Source: Henriciella sp.
Lineage (GTDB): Bacteria > Pseudomonadota > Alphaproteobacteria > Caulobacterales > Hyphomonadaceae
Reading direction: 5' to 3'
Assembly: GCF_029937755.1 (NCBI RefSeq)
Contig: NZ_JAPYPG010000006.1
Location: forward strand, 62,001 to 126,000
Length of the DNA: 64,000 nucleotides
Below, piece by piece: positions 53,386 through 62,200 of the stretch. A model generated the notes under the pieces. It was given only the letters and a program-made list of their open reading frames with translations. It was not told the DNA's origin and ran no database searches. Numbering within the stretch: the stretch's first letter is position 1; every line of letters starts with the position of its first letter. A program made the position numbers and the translations under genes.

Positions 53386-54525
53386 ATGGACGGCAACGTC
53401 TTCTCGACAACAATCGCGAGGCCCGGGCGCCCATCCGATGGCGTCAGTCAGGCGTTTCGCGACGAAGTCGACTGTTTCCTCGCGAGCGCCTTGAACGAAG
53501 ATCTTCGGCGAGCCGGCCGGGAGACCACAGGGCTGAAATCATCACGCGAGGCGGCCAAGGCCTGGCATGACAAGCTCTATCGTCGCGGCTGGGCGGCGCC
53601 TTCCTGGCCGGTCGAGCATGGCGGAGCGGGCTGGAGCCCGGACGAGCAGCGCTATTTCGAAATGGTGTGCGCTGAGCAGGATGCGCCGGTCGTGCACAGC
53701 TCCGGCATTCGCACCATTGGGCCGCTGATCATGGCGATGGGTCGTGAGGATCAGAAGCGCTGCTATCTTCCCGCTATCCTTTCCGGTGACCATGAGTGGT
53801 GCCAGGGCTATTCCGAGCCGCAGGCCGGCTCAGACCTCACAGCGCTTCATCTGCACGCCGAGCTTCGAGGCGATGACTTCATCCTCAATGGCAGCAAGAT
53901 CTGGACGAGCTTTGCTGATCAGGCGACACACATGTTCCTGCTCGCCCGAAGTGAACCGGGCTCGACCGGGAAGGACGGCCTTGTCTTTCTGCTGGTCGAG
54001 ATGGACCAGCCGGGAATCGAGGTCTGCCCCATCCGCTTCATCGACGGAGAATGTGAGACCAATCAGGTCTTCTTCACCAATGTCCGCACGCCTGCGACGG
54101 AGAGAATCGGGGAAATCGGCGATGGCTGGGCGGCTGCCCGTGCGCTGATGACGATCGCACGCTCGAACAACACGCCTCCCGGCCTGATACGACGGGCTCT
54201 GAGGGCCGCGAAAAGCGCGACAGCCGGTGTCGAGGAAGAGGCCGTATCGCGGCGTCTGGCTGATCTTGAAATACGGCTGGATACGTTCGAGGCGTTATCG
54301 GCCCGCAAAACCAGCCAGTCGCCGGGAGCGGTCGACCATCTCACAGCCTCGATGCTGAAAGTGCTCGCGACAGAGCTCCAGCAGGCAATCAACGAGACAG
54401 CGATAAGTGGACAGGTTGAGCAGGAGCTGGCCCTTGCCCGCTATCTCGCCAACCGGGCAGCAACAATCTATTCCGGCACGAGCGAAGTGCATCGCAACAC
54501 AATGGCGCGGCTCATCGGGTGTTAG
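53386..54525 (+). CDS. Acyl-CoA dehydrogenase family protein
   Basis: A 379-residue flavoenzyme. Signature 1 reads WCQGYSEPQAGSDLTAL (FAD/substrate contact). The middle beta domain has LNGSKIWTSFADQATHMFLL, and the C-terminal helical domain ends YSGTSEVHRNTMARLIG, the family hallmark. It is slightly short in the C-terminal helical domain (about 150 residues after GEIGDGWAAARAL). ATG 53386 follows CCGGAGAGGC; a GTG at 53299 would add 29 residues without homology. It lies upstream of tRNA-Ala on the other strand. Chain-length specificity is unknown. Confidence 0.9.
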   Translation: MDGNVFSTTIARPGRPSDGVSQAFRDEVDCFLASALNEDLRRAGRETTGLKSSREAAKAWHDKLYRRGWAAPSWPVEHGGAGWSPDEQRYFEMVCAEQDAPVVHSSGIRTIGPLIMAMGREDQKRCYLPAILSGDHEWCQGYSEPQAGSDLTALHLHAELRGDDFILNGSKIWTSFADQATHMFLLARSEPGSTGKDGLVFLLVEMDQPGIEVCPIRFIDGECETNQVFFTNVRTPATERIGEIGDGWAAARALMTIARSNNTPPGLIRRALRAAKSATAGVEEEAVSRRLADLEIRLDTFEALSARKTSQSPGAVDHLTASMLKVLATELQQAINETAISGQVEQELALARYLANRAATIYSGTSEVHRNTMARLIGC

Positions 54526-54573
54526 GCCCGTTGGAAGGCTTGCTTCCCGCCGGTGAAGTAAACGTGAAATGGA

Positions 54574-54649
<76 letters not shown>

Positions 54650-54663
54650 TTGTCCGGGAGCGC

Positions 54664-54693
54664 CTATCTGAGGAGTGCCACGAATTTCGTCAA
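54664..54693 (-). promoter_or_regulatory. Possible sigma-70 promoter of tRNA-Ala
   Basis: On the minus strand TTGACG (54688-54693) and AGATAG (54664-54669) are separated by 18 bases and end 14 bases before the tRNA. The -35 is close to consensus and the -10 is weaker. Confidence 0.4.
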
Positions 54694-54808
54694 GCGGCTT
54701 GTTGCGGCGTGCTGCCGCTGCAATGTGGCGGACAGGAATTGACCTCCCATATTGCGGAAGCCTGCCGAATTGGCCTAGTCAGGCCGACAGTATCAATGGA
54801 GAGACATT

Positions 54809-55099
54809 TTGCGCGCGCTTCTCGATATCGTGATGATCATCCTGCAACTCGGCATCTGGGTGCTGATTGCGCAGGCAATCCTGTCCTGGCTCATCGCCTT
54901 TAACGTTGTGAACATGCGCAATCAGTTTGTTGGCGGGCTGTGGAACCTGCTTCATCAGATCACCGAGCCATTCTGCCGGCCGATCCGCAATGCCTTGCCG
55001 CGGATGAGCGGGATCGACCTGTCGCCGCTCATCCTCATCCTGATCATTATCTTCCTCGAGCGAGTAATCATCTATTACGTCTATCCAAACGTCGTGTGA
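54809..55099 (+). CDS. YggT family membrane protein
   Basis: A 96-residue protein with two membrane helices (IVMIILQLGIWVLIAQAILS and LSPLILILIIIFLERVIIYY), linked by the family motif ITEPFCRPIRNALPRMSGIDLSP. The start is TTG at 54809, with GGAGAG seven bases before; no ATG exists in a better place. The YggT/YlmG family is often linked to division or membrane-protein organisation, without a defined activity. It overlaps the DUF167 gene in GTGTGA. Confidence 0.9.
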   Translation: MRALLDIVMIILQLGIWVLIAQAILSWLIAFNVVNMRNQFVGGLWNLLHQITEPFCRPIRNALPRMSGIDLSPLILILIIIFLERVIIYYVYPNVV

Positions 55100-55401
55100 C
55101 GGACGGGCTGGCGATGCGATTGACTGTTCGCGTTACGCCGAATGCGTCTTCTGACCAGATACTGGGCCGTGCCAGCGATGATGCCGGCCGTGAATTCCTG
55201 AAACTGAAAGTTCGGGCCGTGCCAGAAGGTGGCAAGGCCAACCGCGCTGTGGAAAAGCTGCTCGCAAAGACGCTGAAGCTTCCGAAATCTGCCGTCAGGG
55301 TGGTGACCGGAGAGACGAGCCGGATTAAGGGCGTGCACATCGAAACCGGCGGAGACAGCGCGGCGGCGCGCCAGATCGAGGAGTGGATGGGTCATGGCTG
55401 A
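55096..55401 (+). CDS. DUF167 (YggU) family protein
   Basis: A 101-residue small soluble protein with the family core [16 protein letters not shown], then [20 protein letters not shown] and [22 protein letters not shown] 55096 overlaps the YggT TGA by 3 bases and suits translational coupling; ATG at 55114 is an alternative start at MRLTV. YggT-DUF167-folD is a common order in Alphaproteobacteria. Its function is unknown. Its 3' end overlaps folD by 8 bases. Confidence 0.88.
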   Translation: MTDGLAMRLTVRVTPNASSDQILGRASDDAGREFLKLKVRAVPEGGKANRAVEKLLAKTLKLPKSAVRVVTGETSRIKGVHIETGGDSAAARQIEEWMGHG

Positions 55402-56278
55402 ACGGATCGACGGCAAGCAGGCGGCAGCCGACGTCAAGGCGAGTGTATCGGCGGCGGTGAAAACACTGCCCGGCCAACCGACGCTGGCTGTCGTGCTTGT
55501 CGGGGACGATCCGGCAAGCGAGGTCTATGTCCGCCACAAGGTCACCGATACCGAAGAATGCGGCATGCGGTCGATCAAGAAGACCTTGCCGGCAAGCGCG
55601 AGCCAGCAGGAAGTCGAAGCGCTGATCTCGAATCTGAACCATGACCCCGAAATCGACGGAATCCTCCTGCAGCTACCACTGCCGCAAGGGCTCAACCCAA
55701 ATCAGGCAATCGAGTGCATTCATCCCGACAAGGATGTCGACGGCCTGACGGAAGCGAGTGGCGGGCGGCTTGTGCTGGGCAAGACGGGGCTCAGGCCCTG
55801 CACGCCGACAGGCTCGGTGATCCTCGCCAAGCGGGCGCTGGGGGATGATCTTGCAGGCAAGAACGTCGTCGTGATCGGGCGTTCAATCCTTGTCGGCAAG
55901 CCGACAGCGCTTCTCTTCCTCGCGGAGAATTGCACGGTCACGATCGCGCATTCAAAGACGCAGGATCTCGCTGCGCTATGCCGCACGGCCGACATCCTCA
56001 TCCCGGCGGTTGGCCGGCCGGAAATGGTAAAGGCCGACTGGGTCAAGCCGGGCGCGACGGTCATCGATGTTGGCATGAACCGCATCCCGGCGCCCGAGCG
56101 CGGTGAGGGCAAGACGCGGCTCGTCGGCGATGTCGCCTTCAAGGAGGTTGAACCGGTAGCTGGTCACATCACGCCTGTGCCGGGTGGCGTTGGCCCGATG
56201 ACGCGCGCCTGCCTGCTTCAGAACACAGTGAAGGCGGCGTGTTACCGGCGCGGCTGGCCAATGCCGGACGGCGTCTGA
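55394..56278 (+). CDS. folD: Bifunctional methylenetetrahydrofolate dehydrogenase/cyclohydrolase
   Basis: A 294-residue FolD. The substrate site has [15 protein letters not shown] (catalytic Lys in RHK), then the motif [14 protein letters not shown]. The NADP site is [19 protein letters not shown], and the C-terminal [19 protein letters not shown] is the signature. It interconverts 5,10-methylene-, methenyl- and 10-formyl-THF in the cytoplasm. Its start overlaps DUF167 by 8 bases and the methyltransferase follows after 6 bases, so it sits within a run of co-transcribed genes. Confidence 0.96.
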   Translation: MAERIDGKQAAADVKASVSAAVKTLPGQPTLAVVLVGDDPASEVYVRHKVTDTEECGMRSIKKTLPASASQQEVEALISNLNHDPEIDGILLQLPLPQGLNPNQAIECIHPDKDVDGLTEASGGRLVLGKTGLRPCTPTGSVILAKRALGDDLAGKNVVVIGRSILVGKPTALLFLAENCTVTIAHSKTQDLAALCRTADILIPAVGRPEMVKADWVKPGATVIDVGMNRIPAPERGEGKTRLVGDVAFKEVEPVAGHITPVPGGVGPMTRACLLQNTVKAACYRRGWPMPDGV

Positions 56279-56284
56279 ACGCCC

Positions 56285-56914
56285 ATGGCAGAGCATGTCC
56301 GCGGAACCAGGGGATATGCTGAAGAAGCGGATGATCTCTTCATTCGATACGAGTCCTATGATTTCGAATCTGTCCATGCTGGCTGGCTCGATTTCATTCC
56401 ACCCCCGCCTGGCCTTGTACTGGACATAGGAGCAGGGACGGGACGAGATGCAGCCTGGTTTTCCAGGGCAGGCTACTCTGTCGTCGCGGTGGAGCCGAGC
56501 GACGAGATGCGTAGGCGCGCAAAAGCACTCCACCCGGAACCGGATATCGAGTGGCTCGACGACAGTTTGCCCAGTCTTGGCTTGCTCGCGGGTCGCGAAG
56601 GCACATTCGACCTTGTCCAGCTTTCTGCCGTCTGGATGCATCTCGATGCGGGTGAACGGACGGCTGCGCTATCAAGACTGGCGCGGCTCATGAAACCGGG
56701 GGGCGTGCTGACCCTGATGGTCCGCCACGGACCAGTTCCAGAGGGACGGATCATGTTCGAGGTCCCCACCGAAGAAATGTTGATGCTTGCCGAGGCAGAA
56801 GGGCTGGACGGCCTGTTGTGTGAAAAGCGTGACGCAGCTGGAGAGGCAAACCGCAAGGCGGGTGTCACATGGATGAACTACGCCTTCAGGAAACCCGCCG
56901 AGCAACCGGGGTGA
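56285..56914 (+). CDS. Class I SAM-dependent methyltransferase
   Basis: A 209-residue protein. SAM-binding motif I is LVLDIGAGTGRDAAWFSRAG, followed by VVAVEPSDEMRRRA (acidic residue after strand 2) and FDLVQLSAVWMHLD. The C-terminal part holds ALSRLARLMKPGGVLTLMVR. Its substrate is unknown. It starts 6 bases after folD and is probably in the same transcript. Confidence 0.88.
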   Translation: MAEHVRGTRGYAEEADDLFIRYESYDFESVHAGWLDFIPPPPGLVLDIGAGTGRDAAWFSRAGYSVVAVEPSDEMRRRAKALHPEPDIEWLDDSLPSLGLLAGREGTFDLVQLSAVWMHLDAGERTAALSRLARLMKPGGVLTLMVRHGPVPEGRIMFEVPTEEMLMLAEAEGLDGLLCEKRDAAGEANRKAGVTWMNYAFRKPAEQPG

Positions 56915-56965
56915 GAACCAGCCGCTCCCGTCGTGCGTTGCTGACAGGGTTGCAAGGAGCACGTC

Positions 56966-57142
56966 ATGGAAAAGCCACGCACCTTCCTCGGCTGGGCCGG
57001 GCTCGTCTTCGCGTTGACCGTCATCGCCGTCATCGTGATGGTCGCTGCCAGCATTGCCTTCGTTTTCGTAGTCGGCGTGGCGATCGTGGGGGCTGTGATT
57101 ACACTTCTGCTTCTTCTGGCAAAGCGCGGCGATCGCGATTAG
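56966..57142 (+). CDS. Small membrane protein, 58 residues
   Basis: An ATG-to-TAG frame of 58 codons: a short basic start (MEKPRTFLGW), then almost entirely hydrophobic (GLVFALTVIAVIVMVAASIA followed by FVFVVGVAIVGAVITLLLLL), ending AKRGDRD. It is likely a single long helix or a two-helix hairpin. CAAGGAGCACGTC gives a good ribosome-binding site. It lies between the methyltransferase and HNH genes on the same strand. I do not recognise it. Confidence 0.75.
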   Translation: MEKPRTFLGWAGLVFALTVIAVIVMVAASIAFVFVVGVAIVGAVITLLLLLAKRGDRD

Positions 57143-57155
57143 GTCTCGATCCTGT

Positions 57156-57434
57156 ATGACCCAACCAATCGCCGCCTACGAGTCCGGTCTCTTTCTGTCC
57201 CTCTGGGAGAGCCAGCAGGGCTGCTGTGCGTTGTGCGGTGAATCGATGCCTCGGTCTCGCTTCGAGGTGGCGCATGCGACGATCTGGAAGCGAGAGCGTC
57301 CGACTTTCGATCACATCGTGCCGCGGGCTGCAGGGGGGCCGGACAGGGCCGAGAACCTCCAGCTTGCTCATGCGCGCTGTAATAAGCGCAAGGGAAAGGA
57401 TCAGGCCGCGTCCGATGGGCGGGTCAGGACATAG
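57156..57434 (+). CDS. HNH endonuclease-like protein
   Basis: A 92-residue protein with a compact HNH domain: two Cys pairs (CCALCGE and a later HARCNKRK) and the core TFDHIVPRAAGGPDRAENLQ with His-Asn-type spacing (DHIVP, then N, then H). Single-domain HNH proteins of this size occur alone in many alphaproteobacteria. Whether it cleaves DNA is unknown. The last 34 bases overlap the 3' end of the facing YbaN gene. Confidence 0.85.
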   Translation: MTQPIAAYESGLFLSLWESQQGCCALCGESMPRSRFEVAHATIWKRERPTFDHIVPRAAGGPDRAENLQLAHARCNKRKGKDQAASDGRVRT

Positions 57435-57757
57435 GCAGCGCCACCCAGTGTCAGCGCTATGGCTGTCGCCATCCAGGTCCAGCGCCCCCATAGCAAGACG
57501 CCACTGATGCCTGTGGCCAGAGCCATTCCGAAAAGTGCACCGCTCTTAGAGGCGCGTGACAGTGTTCCCTTTTCGATAAACTGCTGGATAGGCGGGCCGA
57601 GCTTCGGGCGCGCATAGATCCAGTCCCGCATGACGGGGCTGGAACGAGCGAAGCAGAGGGCTGCGACAATCCAGAAGACTGTGGTCGGCCAGATGGGCAG
57701 GACGAGTCCGATGGCACCAAGCGCGAGAAAGAGAAAGCCGAGCAAGCGTGCGATCAT
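57401..57757 (-). CDS. YbaN family (DUF454) inner-membrane protein
   Basis: A 118-residue protein from ATG 57757. The N-terminal helix has LLGFLFLALGAIGLVLPIWPTTVFW, where GLVLPIWPTTVF is the family hallmark. RDWIYARPKLGPPIQQFIEKG follows in the cytoplasmic loop, then one or two C-terminal helices (MALATGISGVLLWG). Its role is unknown. It converges with the HNH gene, whose 3' end overlaps by 34 bases. Confidence 0.88.
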   Translation of the reverse strand: MIARLLGFLFLALGAIGLVLPIWPTTVFWIVAALCFARSSPVMRDWIYARPKLGPPIQQFIEKGTLSRASKSGALFGMALATGISGVLLWGRWTWMATAIALTLGGAAYVLTRPSDAA

Positions 57758-57806
57758 GGTCCCGGCTCTGATTTCCTTGCGGTACGTTTGAGAACAGTTC
57801 TCGCAT

Positions 57807-57855
57807 AAAAGAAGCGGGCGGACCATCCGGCAAATACCGGAACGGTCCGTCCGCC
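57807..57855 (-). terminator. Probable intrinsic terminator of the BaiN-type gene
   Basis: On the minus strand a GC-rich hairpin (GGACC with GGTCC, TCCGG with CCGGA, loop TATTTG) is followed by TTCTTTT (57807-57813). It lies about 90 bases past the flavoprotein stop and just before the YbaN start. A second small palindrome, GGGCCT-CCC-AGGCCC, is at 57864-57878. Confidence 0.55.
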
Positions 57856-57944
57856 AGTTGAGCGGGCCTCCCAGGCCCTTATTGTGATGTATCAACGGTC
57901 TGGAAGCGCGATCTTTCCGTTAAGAATCATACATGCCGTTTGCC

Positions 57945-59147
57945 TCAGGGCCTGGCGCAGATCGCCTCTGCGGCAGCCGCCGCACTCGCCCAGGCCCACT
58001 GGAAATTGTAGCCGCCGAGCCAGCCGGTGACATCAACGCATTCGCCGATGAAATAGAGGCCGGGCAGGTGTTTGCTCTCAAGGCTGCGGGAGGAGAGCCC
58101 TTCGGTGTCGACGCCGCCGGCGGTCACCTCTGCTGTACGCCACCCCTCGGTGCCCGTCGGCACGACCTGCCATTTCTTGAGCGCCACGGCGATCGCCTCG
58201 ATCTCGTTGTTCGAGAGATTGGCGAGTTGCTTTGTCCCCGGCACGGACGGCCAGGTTGCGACATGCTCGGCGAAACGGCCCGGAAGCCATGTCGAAAGCC
58301 AGGATTTGAGGCTGGTGCGGGGGGACGTTTCCCGGGCCTCGCGCAGGGCGTCAGTCAGCGGCTGGCCGGGGGCGAGGTCGATGCTGACAGGTTCGGTCTC
58401 CCGCCAGTAGGACGAGACCTGAAGCATGGCCGGTCCGGAGAGGCCGCGATGGGTGAACAGCATGGCCTCGTGAAAGTCCGGCCCGCGCTCTGCGACGGCA
58501 TCCACCGTCGTTGCGACACCCGACAGCGATGAGAACGTATCTTTCAGGGCACCGGAAAAAGTAAGCGGTACAAGGGCAGGGCGGGTCGCGATGACATCAT
58601 GTCCGAACTGCCTGGCCAGCTCGTAGGCAAAGCCGCTTGCCCCCATTTTCGGGATCGACAGCCCCCCGGTGGCGACAACGAGATTCCGTGCCGAGACCTC
58701 TCCTGCATCTGTGGTGACGTGAAAGCGCCCATCGGCGTGGCGCACACCGGAGACCTGGGTTTCGAGTCGAAGCTCGCCCCCGGCGGCATCGAGTTCGTCG
58801 AGTAGCATGCGGATGATCGCGCCACTCTTCTGGTCGCAGAAGAGTTGGCCAAGCGTCTTTTCATGCCAGGTCAGCTCGTGACGCGCCATCAGCTCGACAA
58901 AGTCCCACGGCGTGTAGCGCGCCAGTGCGGACTTGGCGAAGTGCGGGTTCTCCGAAATGAAATTCGCCGCTGTGGTGTGGATATTGGTGAAGTTGCAGCG
59001 CCCGCCGCCGGAAATCCGGACTTTCTCGGCTGGCTTTTTGGCGTGGTCGATCACCAGAACCGAGCCGCCTCGCGCGCCTGCGCGCGCGCCACAGAGGAGG
59101 CCGGCGGCCCCGGCGCCTAAAACTACGGTTTCGAATGGTTCGGCCAG
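57945..59147 (-). CDS. BaiN/HI0933-type NAD(P)/FAD-dependent oxidoreductase with non-canonical start
   Basis: A roughly 400-residue flavoprotein. The FAD-binding motif VVLGAGAAGLLCGARAGARG is in frame with VIDHAKKPAEKVRISGGGRC, which is followed by NFTNIHT. Further family blocks are GGLSIPKMGASGFAYELARQFG and the C-terminal GLYFIGECVDVTGWLGGYNFQ. The frame runs back to TAA (59160-59162) without any ATG, GTG or TTG before the GTG at 59054, which would delete the FAD motif. The best start is CTG 59147 (then Ala-Glu-Pro-Phe-Glu-Thr), 9 bases after AAGGA; ATC 59150 is next best. BaiN members are reductases of unsettled substrate in most bacteria. Confidence 0.85.
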   Translation of the reverse strand: MAEPFETVVLGAGAAGLLCGARAGARGGSVLVIDHAKKPAEKVRISGGGRCNFTNIHTTAANFISENPHFAKSALARYTPWDFVELMARHELTWHEKTLGQLFCDQKSGAIIRMLLDELDAAGGELRLETQVSGVRHADGRFHVTTDAGEVSARNLVVATGGLSIPKMGASGFAYELARQFGHDVIATRPALVPLTFSGALKDTFSSLSGVATTVDAVAERGPDFHEAMLFTHRGLSGPAMLQVSSYWRETEPVSIDLAPGQPLTDALREARETSPRTSLKSWLSTWLPGRFAEHVATWPSVPGTKQLANLSNNEIEAIAVALKKWQVVPTGTEGWRTAEVTAGGVDTEGLSSRSLESKHLPGLYFIGECVDVTGWLGGYNFQWAWASAAAAAEAICARP

Positions 59148-59238
59148 GATGAAAATTCCTTAAAAAGTCCAATTCCCGCCCTGTTGGCGGCACAGCAACT
59201 TCCTGTAAAGGTATTCGCTCACAAGGGAGGAATCACCA

Positions 59239-62200
59239 ATGACTCGCCGCACAAACAGGGCTCGGGGCTTTTTTCTGGCTGGTCTGCTCGCCGCCCTGGC
59301 CGCGTGTGGTGGTGGTGATGAACCCCCGACCGATGTGACAGAGCAGGCTGAAGGCCAGGTTGTTGAACGCTCGCGCGCCGATCAGGTCGCCGCCGAACGC
59401 CGCGAACGCGAACGCCAGCGTCTCGCCGCGCAGGAAGAAAATGACTTCGCCTATTTCCGCTACGCGCCCGATACGAGCGGCGACCAGCCGCGGGCCTGCC
59501 TGGTCTTCTCGAAACCCCTCGATCCCGACACCGATTATTCGACCTATGTCGAGATGCGCCCGGCGGTTCGTCCGGCCTACAATGTCGATGGCCGCGAGCT
59601 TTGCCTTGAAGGCCTTGATTTCGCGCGCTCCTACACCGCGACGATCCTGGAAGGCCTGCCTTCTGCGGAAGGGGCGGAAATCCAGCGCGAAGAAGACGTC
59701 CAGATCAGTTTCGAGGACCGCCCGCCTTATGTCGGCTTTGCAGGTTCCGGCGTGATCCTGCCGCGCGAGGATGCTGACGGTCTCGCCATAGAAACTGTGA
59801 ACGTCGAAAAGGTCGGAGTCACGGTCTATCGCGTGAACGACCGCGCGCTGGCTTTCAAGGATATCAGCCAGGGCGAGAATGCGCCCGAGGGCCGTTATTC
59901 CTACCTTTATGGGGAGGAGGACCCGCGCGATGTTTCTTCGGAAGTCTGGTCTGGCTCGATGGAGATCGACAACGTCACTAACGCGCCGGTAACGACCGTC
60001 TTTCCGCTTCCCGATGTTATCGGTGAGCTTCAGCCCGGCGCCTATTTCGTCGAGTTGAAGGATGCCAAGGATATCAGTGACTATGATGGCCCGGCTGCCT
60101 CGGCGCGCCGCTGGATCATGCTCACCGACCTGGCGCTCACCGCCTATCGGGGTGAGAACGGCCTCGATGTGACGCTGCGCTCTCTGCAGGATGGCGAAGT
60201 CCTGCCGAACACCCGCGTTCAACTGATCGCTTTCAATAATGAAGTGCTTGGGAGCGCTGAAACCAGCGACAGCGGGCGTGTGCGCTTCGATGCACCGCTC
60301 CTGAATGGCAAGGGCAACATGGCGCCGCGCATGGTCATGGCGTTCGGCGCCAAGGGGGACCTGGCTGTCCTCGACCTGACCCGCGCGCCGATTGACCTGT
60401 CGGAGCAGAACACGGGCGGGCGCCGTACCCCGGGCGTCGTCGATGGCTACGTCTATGCCGAGCGTGGCATCTACCGGCCGGGCGAGACGGTCCACCTGAC
60501 GGCCCTTATGCGGGATCGTGCGGGTGAAGCGATCGAGAACCGCGCCGGCAACCTTGTTCTCTACCGCCCGAATGGCTTGGAAGCCGACCGCTACCGTTTC
60601 CCGAGTGCGGAAGGTGGCGGTCTGCAATGGGACTATCAGCTGTCCGATAGCGCCTCGCGCGGTATGTGGCGCGCTGTGCTTGATATCGACGGCGTTGGCG
60701 AGACCGGTTCACTCCGCTTCGCGGTGGAGGATTTCGTCCCGCAGCGCATCGCCGTAGATCTCGAGACGGATGAAGACCTGGCGATCGAGGCTGGTGGTAC
60801 GCGTGAGATCGAAGTGGACAGCCGCTTCCTCTATGGTGCACCCGGCGCGGGCCTTACGGTCCAGTCTCAGGCCCGCATCGAAGTCGATCCGAGCCCGTTC
60901 GAGGCCTTCAATGGCTTCGAGTTCGGTCGCCATGATCAGAGCTTCAGCGAGCAGATCATCGAGCTGACCGACCAGACGACTGACGGCGCCGGCAAGGCCG
61001 TACTGCGCCTGTCTCCCGGTAATCGTGCTCGGGATGCCGACCGCCCGCTTCGGCTGAATACAACAGTGAGTGTGCTTGAACCCGGTGGCCGCGCCGTTAC
61101 CGAAAGCGTCCGCATCCCGTACCGCCCGCGTGATCTCTATGTCGGTATCAAGGAGGATTTCGACGGTCGTGCCGAGTCTGGCAAGCCGGTCGGTTTCGAG
61201 CTTGCTGCCGTCAACGCAGAGGGCTCCATTGTCGATACACGCCTGAACTGGAAAGTCCTGGAGATCGACTACCACTATGACTGGTACCGCGAAGATGGCC
61301 GCTGGCGCTGGCGCCGGTCCCGCACCGTCAGCACAGTCAATGAAGGCATCGTCGATACTGACGGCACGACACAGTCTGTCAGCGTGGATGGCCTGGACTG
61401 GGGTGAGCATGAACTGATCGTGACGGCAGACGGCTCGTCCGCAGAAGCCAGCACCGACTTCTATGTCGGCTGGGGTGGCTACGTCTCCGACCAGGGCGTC
61501 GAGGCGCCGGACCGTGTCCAGGTCGTGGTTCAGGATCAGAAGATCGTGGCTGGCCGTCCGGCCGCGATCACGATCATCCCGCCCTATGATGGCGAAGCAC
61601 AGATCGTTGTCGCAACCGACAAGGTGCTCTCTGTCGAAACCCGCGACGTCTCCGCAGAGGGGACGCAGTTCACCCTTCCGGTGACCGAAGAGTGGGGCGA
61701 GGGCGCCTATGTTCTCGTCAATGTCTATACGCCGCGTGACCCTGTCGTGCAGTCGAAGCCGCGCCGTGCGGTCGGTGTCGGCTATGTGCCGATCGACATG
61801 GACAATCGCACCTTTGAGCTTGAGATCGATGCACCAGAGATCGTCCGTCCGCGCCGTGAGCAGACGATCGAGGTCGATATTTCCGGCGGCCCGCGGGAAC
61901 ATGTCTGGCTGACACTGGCAGCGGTCGACGAAGGCATTCTCCGCCTCACCAAGTACAAGAGTCCTGACCCGGTTGAGTACTACTTCGGTAAGAAGGCGCT
62001 CGGCGTTGAAATCTATGACGATTATGGACGCCTGCTCGATCCGAACATGGGCCTCCCGGCGGAAGTCCGGACCGGCGGCGACCAGCTTGGCGGCGAAGGC
62101 CTGACCGTTGTTCCGACCAAGTCGGTGGCGCTCTTCTCTGGCCTGGTGGAGGTCGGCCGGTCGGGCAAGGCGAAGGTCACCTTCGACGTGCCGGAGTTTA

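Noticed and set aside
58861..59193. An ATG-initiated frame at 59193 as the true start of the flavoprotein by a frameshift
   Set aside because: Its reading is Arg-rich and shows no Rossmann motif, whereas the GAGAAG motif is already in frame with the rest of the flavoprotein; no shift is needed.
59233..60627. A 464-codon minus-strand frame opposite the macroglobulin gene
   Set aside because: It is antisense to a clear coding frame with signal and domain motifs, and shows no domain of its own.
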